This document shows positions 56,881-64,000 of a stretch of DNA of 64,000 nt, one piece after another. Both the position numbers and the translations under genes were made by a program. The stretch lies in NCBI GenBank assembly GCA_003508835.1, contig PUFA01000027.1, forward strand, positions 2,728,001 through 2,792,000. Direction: 5' to 3'. Source of the DNA: Eonycteris spelaea (Eukaryota > Chordata > Mammalia > Chiroptera > Pteropodidae). How positions within the stretch are numbered: the first letter of the stretch is position 1; each line of letters opens with the position of its first letter. Below the pieces are notes generated by a model. It was not told where the DNA came from, made no database searches, and worked only from the letters and a program-made list of their open reading frames with translations.

Positions 56881-58640
56881 ATATCTCTTGGCTAGAGTGA
56901 TATTTATGTCTCCTTTCATAAGATATTTTGGAATGAGGGTAGAAAAAAATTAAGTCAGTGACTTTAAAATGTAATGCCTTTATATGGGGGAGAAAATTGT
57001 AAGAATAGAGAAATACATGTTTTTAAAAATATCATTTTTTAAAATAAAGAAACATTATTACATGATACTTTTCTAGACTCTTCATTTTTTCCTAGGGACC
57101 AGAATATGGAACGCAGAATTGAAATGAGGAAATTACCATATTAATATTTGCAAATCCCTTTCTTTGAAAGGAAAAAAAAACCTTCTATAGGGAAGAAAGA
57201 CATACATAGTTCATAATTCAATTTCTATTCTGAATAAAGATGAAATAAACTTAAATTTTCTTTCCACTGATGTTAAATACTAGCAACTTCATAAAGCTTG
57301 GGGAAGAATGGCTTTTGAGAAATAGTAAATATTATTATTTGCACTTTAATATTGTTAATAGTAATAACAATAGCACCATTATTTACATAACCCTTTTACG
57401 GTCTGCAAACTAAGTTTACATACATTATATCTCTACATTATATTTCTTCTCCACCTATTTTAAAGTAATTTTGCACCACCACAACAAATAAGCCCTTTGT
57501 GTCTATGCTACTAAATGTCTGTAAGTGTGTGAAAAATGAGCTATTTTTTTCTATTTGACCCCAGCATGTAAAGCAAGAGTTATTAACCTATTTTGTGCCA
57601 TGGATTCTTTAACAATATACAACAGACACCTATTCATAAAAATATATTTAAATGTATAAAGTAAAACACATAGGGCTACAAAGAACACACATTATATTAA
57701 AATACAGATATTGAAATATTAAAAACTGTATTTTAGTATCATAACATAAGAATGTAAACCTAGAAAATTATCTTTAAGCATGTCTCATATTACTGGTTGA
57801 AGCACATTTTTCAAATCTTTGCCAATTTCTTACCCCTTCCTTTTTGATGTGACTTCTGCACTAAATAAATATTGTTTATTAACTAGTATAATACCTAGTG
57901 TTGCCTGAGGATTTTATAATCCAAATTCAAGTTTAAAGTCAGAGTGACCTTGCCTTGAAGTAAAGAAAAATGAAATGAAGAGAGACTCTAGTAAGCAAGA
58001 AATAAAATAAACAAAAATAAATCCAAACCCTTTCCCAGTGTCCTTTATCAACAGTACTCTATAAGCACAGAAAATGCTGAAATTTAGAGTAGAAATGTTT
58101 TCAGGGCAAAAACTTAATTCAAATTAGAATACGCTTTTAAACAAAGGAATTAATTAAAGAAATGTAATTTTGGTGTATTAAGATCCTCTGAAATTAAGTG
58201 TTATTGAGAACATTTTGAAGGATGTCTATGTGGGACTGGGATTAGAAGTTTCATGTGACATTAACAAATAAATACAATTTTGTTTTGTTTTGTTTTTGTC
58301 TCCCATCCTTACATGCAAGGGCACAGAAGCTAATCAACAAAATACTTTTGAGAATATGACTTCAGAGAAGCACTGGGTGGTGGGTTTCCCTGGCCAAACA
58401 CATCATCAACCCTTTTAGTTTGTCCTTTGACTTTTAGAATTTCTTTTTTTTTGAGTTTTGAATTTTTGAAAAAAATTTACCATTTTCCCAATTTTTAAGT
58501 GTCTCTTGGGAGCATTAAATCTGAACACCCATCATTAGTTATGATATAACTACTAGCAGATAAATTAATAGTTAGCAGAGAGCTAGATCCTAGGACTGAG
58601 ATAGCAGAGAAGTATCTGATAGAAAAGATACAGGATGTGT
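56881..58640. other. Intergenic segment
   Basis: Very AT-rich; a weak MIR-like stretch at about 57340-57480. No gene seen. Confidence 0.45.
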
Positions 58641-58644
58641 ATTC

Positions 58645-58795
58645 AGGTAACTTAGACCAAATTCTTGGCTGCACTATTTTCTCTGAGCTTCAGTTTCATA
58701 ATTTTGAAGGGGTATTGATTACAATGTTTACCTTGTGTATGTCATAAAGATGTTATATAAATTATACTGTAATTAATAAATGTTACCATCTTCTT
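58645..58795 (+). repeat. MIR SINE fragment
   Basis: TTGGCTGCACTATTTTCTCTG, CTTCAGTTTCATAATTTTGA, TACCTTGTGTATGTCATAAAG and TAATAAATGTTACCATC: sense MIR order. Confidence 0.65.
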
Positions 58796-61700
58796 TATTG
58801 CTTTTGTGTGAGTCAATGAGCCAGGAAAGTAAATAAAAGGTGAAGTGAAAAAGAATGACAATTGTTGATGATTATGCCCAAGATCGGCCTGCAGGGCCAA
58901 TTTTGGGGCTCAAAAGTGCAAAAGAAATTTAAGATGCACCTGGAGCATGTCATCTTTAATTTATCCATTCATCTAACCAACCATCAGCAAACAATTACCA
59001 AGCGCTTGTCCCATACCAGGTGCGAAAAAAGCAGAGACTGACTAAAAGAAAACAAAAAACAAAACAAAAAATCTGTCATACCCTCACACCCCTCTAGTTT
59101 TTAGGAGTCCCAGAGTTAGGAATTATATTATTCTCATTCATTGAATTTTCTTTCATTCAACACTCTTTAACCACTGTTTCCCAAAATGTTCACATCTCTA
59201 GGTGAAGAGATACTTCTCTGTTGAAAAACCTAAGGTTTCCTCAAGTGATGGAAAAGATAATTTTTGTGAGAAACCTAGAAAATTATATGACCAATTATAA
59301 ATTTTTGAAACATGCGTGCATGAATTTATTATTTATTTAATGGGTAGGAGTGGCATAGAAAGCATGGATTACGACATGGAGGGATGTATGACACTGTGGT
59401 AGTAGGCATCCAGATCATTGGTGAATCATTTAAAAAAACAATTAATACTTTTTATTTCAAAGCACCTTAAGGTACCTATATACAGATTGTAGTAAAATGA
59501 ATCAAAATGAAATGAATTCGAATGGCAGAAAAAAAAATCTAGTGGAAGCCAAAAACTGACCTTAGATCGATTATTCCAAAATCAAATGTGTAAATATAAT
59601 ACATTACAATTTTGTGCACTTTGGAGAACACTATTTTACTATTTTCTTCTTGTCTCTCCTTTTACTTCACATTACCTTCATCTAGTCACAAACTTCATTT
59701 GATAAAGTAAGACAAAAATTTAATAAGGCAACATAATCAGTGGAATGTTCTTTTGTCTGCTGTTTGCACAATCAGAAATGTTAGAGAACTATAGTACAAA
59801 TCAGAAAATATCTATGAGATTGGGCAAATCACTTACTCTCTCTAAATACCTGTAAAAACAGAATAAGTATAACTTGCCTACCTGTCCCTCGAGGATGTTG
59901 GGACTATCTAATAAAATCTTTCATGAGAAGGCTCTATTTTTTTTTCACCAAAACACCGTACAAGTGTAAGATATTATTTAATGATTAGTTTGATATCATT
60001 TGTGCTTCTCAGTCTACTATTTTGTTCAATGTATGTCTTGCCATCATGCCCCTTTTAGAAGCTTCTCCATAGAATAGAAATAGATCTTTTTTTATCTATC
60101 ATTATATCTGTCTAATGGAAATGTTTCACCATGTGTGCTAAAGACACCTCTTTCCTCATCACATCGAGGACAGAGTGGCACAACCTTGTTATAAAGAATG
60201 TCACAGATTACCTGAGGATTCAGCCCTGTCGTCTGTGTGCAGTATGATTTACAGTGCATGCTATAGTGGGAGATTATAATGTTGCAATCAGAAGACAGAG
60301 CTCTCACTTGCATTACATAATAGGCCGTACATAATTCTGTTCACAGCATTCACCATCTTCCCTTAAGGGGCTGAATAATGTAGTAGCAGAACAACAAAAG
60401 AAAGTAATTTGGTAAATAAAAAAAACAACCTATTATTAAATGATGCATAAACCAATAGTTCCCAAAGTATTCCTTGTTCTTGTTTCATTTTTACCATTCT
60501 TTAAGAGAAAGTAATACCTTATGTATGCATGCCATATTGCACTTTCTAAAGAGTTTTTTATGAAATATACTTTAATCCCTATTGCATCTTAATAAAGTAG
60601 GAAGGGCATAGTGTTATTTTAATTTTATAGAAAGAAAAATAAGGTTAAAAGTAAGTTAAAAGCTTGCTCAGTATCATATACCTCATTAGTCGTAACCGTG
60701 AATCAAACTCAGGCCTTTGATTCAGTGATTTTGGTTTTATTTTTCTAAGAAACATGCTCTAAAAGCTTATACAACAGTGCAAACATCCTGGATGGCCATT
60801 AAATATACATCCAAGAGTTCTTCCAGTTTGAAATAGAGGAGATTCTAGACTTTCTCCACCAATTGTACAATTCTGAGCAAATTAAAAGAAAGGTAACCAC
60901 AACACACAAGAATAAAAGCATCACCATAACTACTTTTAAAATTTTTTCTGTCAAAAGGCAAGGATTCTGATCTGGTTGGATATACATCAATTCACTGAGT
61001 AAAGTATCAAAGGTGTAATCATCTTTTTCAGTTATTGCTTAACATTTCTTGTTCTGCAGGTGGGACAAAATGTACTCATTTTATTTTAAGAGGCAGAGCT
61101 GCAGAAGATTTGTACTGAGCTCAAAGTACATTCTTTGTTTCCCTGGTAATAAAAAACCTTAGCCACAAGGACAATTCTGTCAACATTTCAGCAAAGGGAG
61201 GAGGATTGTGCCTTCCAGTTTATAGAGCCTTTATTACAGTTACTACTAAGGCCGCCTTGGCAGAATCCCATTCATATTTATCTGTGAGCTCTGTCCTTTG
61301 TTACATGAGAGAGCAAAGCAAAAGATACTGCTTTTTATGACATTAAAAGAGAAGGCCTTATTGATGGCTCTGTTTCATGCTTGTGTGATATTAAGCAGTT
61401 CTAGCTAACAATAGGAACATGGCAGAGAAGATTGCTTTAAAGAATTGTAAAAGAAGTTTATGTGGAAAGGGTACCTTATCTTTACTTTCACATTTACTTT
61501 CACATTATGGTGCATTCACACAGGGTAAGTAAGATGGAGCTCTGATAATTATCTAGCTAATGTGATCAATGTTAATGGACAATCTGGTTCATTTGGCTTT
61601 TAAAAGTCGAGTTTTAGTAACAAGAAGTGGAACGCCAAGAGAGCTCTTAATGAATTTTCTTTAATTTTTAAGTTAAATCGCAGTTCCTGACTTTATTTTC

Positions 61701-64000
61701 TAATTAGCACGATGTTTTCAATAGTATTTTTGCAATAATAACATTTGGTTCTCAAAGGGCCCCTTGCATTCAATTAGTTCAAAGTAGATTTGGGGATATA
61801 TAGGCTAGCAGTTCCATCCAGCCTTATGAAATGAATATGAGCTGCAAATATTGGTACCCCCACTATTTTCATTATCCTTATTCTTTTCTGAATTCTAGCT
61901 ACAGTGATTTCTGATATCCTTGAGCAATTTCATTTACTGTGTGTGTATATATATTTACATATACACTGACAATTGTTCATACAGAGGGACAAAATTTTAA
62001 TTTTTTCTTACTCTGAAAATATTAAGCTGGACTGATCTTTCATTAGTAAACTGTATTGCTTATTTTTGTCAAAATGCTTACACATTTAGGTGAATATTTA
62101 TTAGGCACGTACTAATTTTATGTAAAGCACTGAACCAGATTTTAGGATGACTTATAGGAAATTATCCATATACAAGCACTTTTGACCTTGAAAAAAACTT
62201 CAGTAGCATGAGGTTCAGTCTGATACATGAGATGCTCTAAGCATATTAGAAAAGACGCATGGAGCTGCCTTTTGAAGTCCCAGACCTCTGACTGCTTTGT
62301 CTGTGCCTCTGGATTGCCCATATTCTGAAATCGTTAGTAAAGCTTGTTACTGCCTAGGCACTTTTCTAGTGAGTCTGATTTGAGAATCTGATCTTGTGTG
62401 TTAGCCCACTCATGAAATCAATAAAAAGAGTTTTAAAATTAAATGCTTGGTGCTGTAGTGTAGTGTAGACGAGGCAGAAAACTATTAGCCCTCAGAATTT
62501 ATTCTGCAACATTCTGGGATCTGTGAATATCTGTGTTAACCCTGATATAAAATCAATATATGATGTAATATAAAAATGTAAGAAAATACCCTAGAAAAAG
62601 ATTGTAAGAACATATGCCAAAATAGTAGTAGTAGTTACCTGTGAATAGTGACATATGGGGTAATATTCACTTTTTTCTTTATCTATTTTTACAAAATATT
62701 TTATAACTGTAGATATATTTCATTTTCTAAATCATAAAAGATTTAGAAAAAGATTCAAAAGATTCAAAAACTATAATCATCGATCTTGTATAATACCAAT
62801 TTACTGCAATTATGTTTAAAAAGATACTGAGCAAAAGACTGAACAGAAAATATATATACATACCTAAGATTTTCTTAAGTTGCTATTTGTATGATTTGTT
62901 TATATTTTCAATGTTTCTAAAAATTTCTATAATGACATGAATTATCTTGAAAAATTAATGAAAAATCTAATTTTTTAGGGAGAGTACGTAATAAAGAAAT
63001 AGATTTCTAATAGGGCTTTTCTCCCTTCCTGTGTGCCCGTTTTCAACCCACTTATTCCTATACAATAACAGTTAATGATTAATAGGCATAGAAAAAAGTA
63101 CAAAGCTTATAGACTTCAGCATTAAAAGTTAATGATCTCAAAGCCCCAACCAATGTTTTTTTTTTGTTCCTATCAGATTCTATAAAAAAATGCTGTTGAT
63201 TCTATAATCCTGTATATTTTGTTTTTCCTACCTATACATGTCTTATTTTGGCTATTTGAAACAATGAAGAAATAAATCTAAGAATTAAAAAAGTATATAT
63301 CTTCTTCCACCACCACCTTAAGAATAAACTTGTTATAGACTTCCTTGAGAAACTATTGTGGTTCGTGTCGAAAGAATGTGACATTTCTAGGTTAAAGCTC
63401 TGAAATAATATATGCGAGTCTCCCCTCTTTTTTCTCTCATCATGTTCTAAGCACTACACAGCAACTTCCTGAGAAGAGTTAGTCCTATACTTATTTTTGT
63501 TTTCTTGAATAGCAATTTCAGGAAAGTCGCTCAAGAATAAACTAAAACATTCAGTCTAGTGCCAGAGCCAAAAGCATACTCAAACCCATGTGATCATACA
63601 GTTTTGCTCAGTTCCTTGGATATAACTAACCTTAGCTGACATCTGGTTGAAAAGATAATAGAGGTATGCAAATCTATCACCATTCATTCATTCATTCGTT
63701 CATTCAGTAAACCCTAGCATAATCTCTGGCAGCAAGTATGGGATGGGGGTTTCAGGAATGTTCAGTGATGAGCAAGACCAACACAATCTCTGATATTACT
63801 GAATCTTACATTTTAGTGAGAGGGAGACATTAAAGAAATAACAAAATTAAGTATATTTTTATAAGCTGTCATAATGGTTACAAAGGGTCCTATGGAAAAA
63901 CAGCACATGGGGACTTGGGCTAGAGAGTCAAGAAAGGCCTCTTTGGAAATGACATTTAACTTAGGCTGGAGATGTGAGGGGCAGAGAATATTTGAGTCAG
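58796..64000. other. Intergenic segment to window end
   Basis: AT-rich, with few recognisable repeats: (ATTC)n at about 63684-63706 and L1-type scraps near 62640-62940. The 60780-61900 part is repeat-poor and motif-dense by eye. An ERR-type TGACCTTGA lies at 62183-62191. No gene supported. Confidence 0.45.

Noticed and set aside
1..64000. CRISPR arrays, operons, tRNA genes, bacterial or viral gene clusters
   Set aside because: None seen; the window is ordinary mammalian genomic DNA with one multi-exon gene.

Overview
The window is mammalian nuclear DNA. It has long introns with GT-AG splice sites, a CpG-rich promoter, and many old interspersed repeats (L2, MIR, MER5, L1) separated by unique AT-rich sequence. 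The only protein-coding gene I can support is PDK4 (pyruvate dehydrogenase kinase 4), complete on the minus strand from about 20.09 kb (transcription start) to about 8.49 kb (poly(A) site). All eleven coding exons were placed by translation and splice phase. In the human genome PDK4 lies between ASB4 and DYNC1I1, and a long non-coding stretch on the DYNC1I1 side fits what is seen here (44 kb upstream without a gene). That synteny is from memory.

Layout. 1-8.5 kb: L2, MIR, an LTR-like block, a CA microsatellite and a 5S-rRNA-derived retroposon. 8.5-20.1 kb: PDK4, with an approximately 2.1-kb 3' UTR, 11 exons, MER5, L1 and MIR copies in introns, and a CpG island over exon 1. 20.5-64 kb: gene-free upstream DNA with L2, L1 (both strands), MIR, two DNA-transposon remnants, microsatellites and several unusual inverted or tandem repeats. 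Two DR1 nuclear-receptor-type sites lie 74 bp apart near 30.6 kb, about 10.5 kb upstream of PDK4.

Lineage. An L1 3' end near 30.1 kb looks like one common in bat genomes. A 5S-rRNA-derived retroposon with an A-rich tail and a 14-bp target duplication resembles the MEG SINEs described from fruit bats. I therefore suspect a pteropodid bat, but this is inference.

Main observation. The last PDK4 exon lacks one base in what should be a three-T run on the plus strand (10719-10720). The shift creates a stop after 382 codons and removes the C-terminal tail with the conserved Asp-Trp (DW) motif. The downstream tail is otherwise perfectly preserved in the shifted frame down to its normal stop. This is either a single-base assembly error or a recent, potentially meaningful truncation of a key switch between glucose and fat oxidation. 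No operon, CRISPR, tRNA or undescribed gene system is visible; the short ORFs elsewhere look like chance or repeat-derived.
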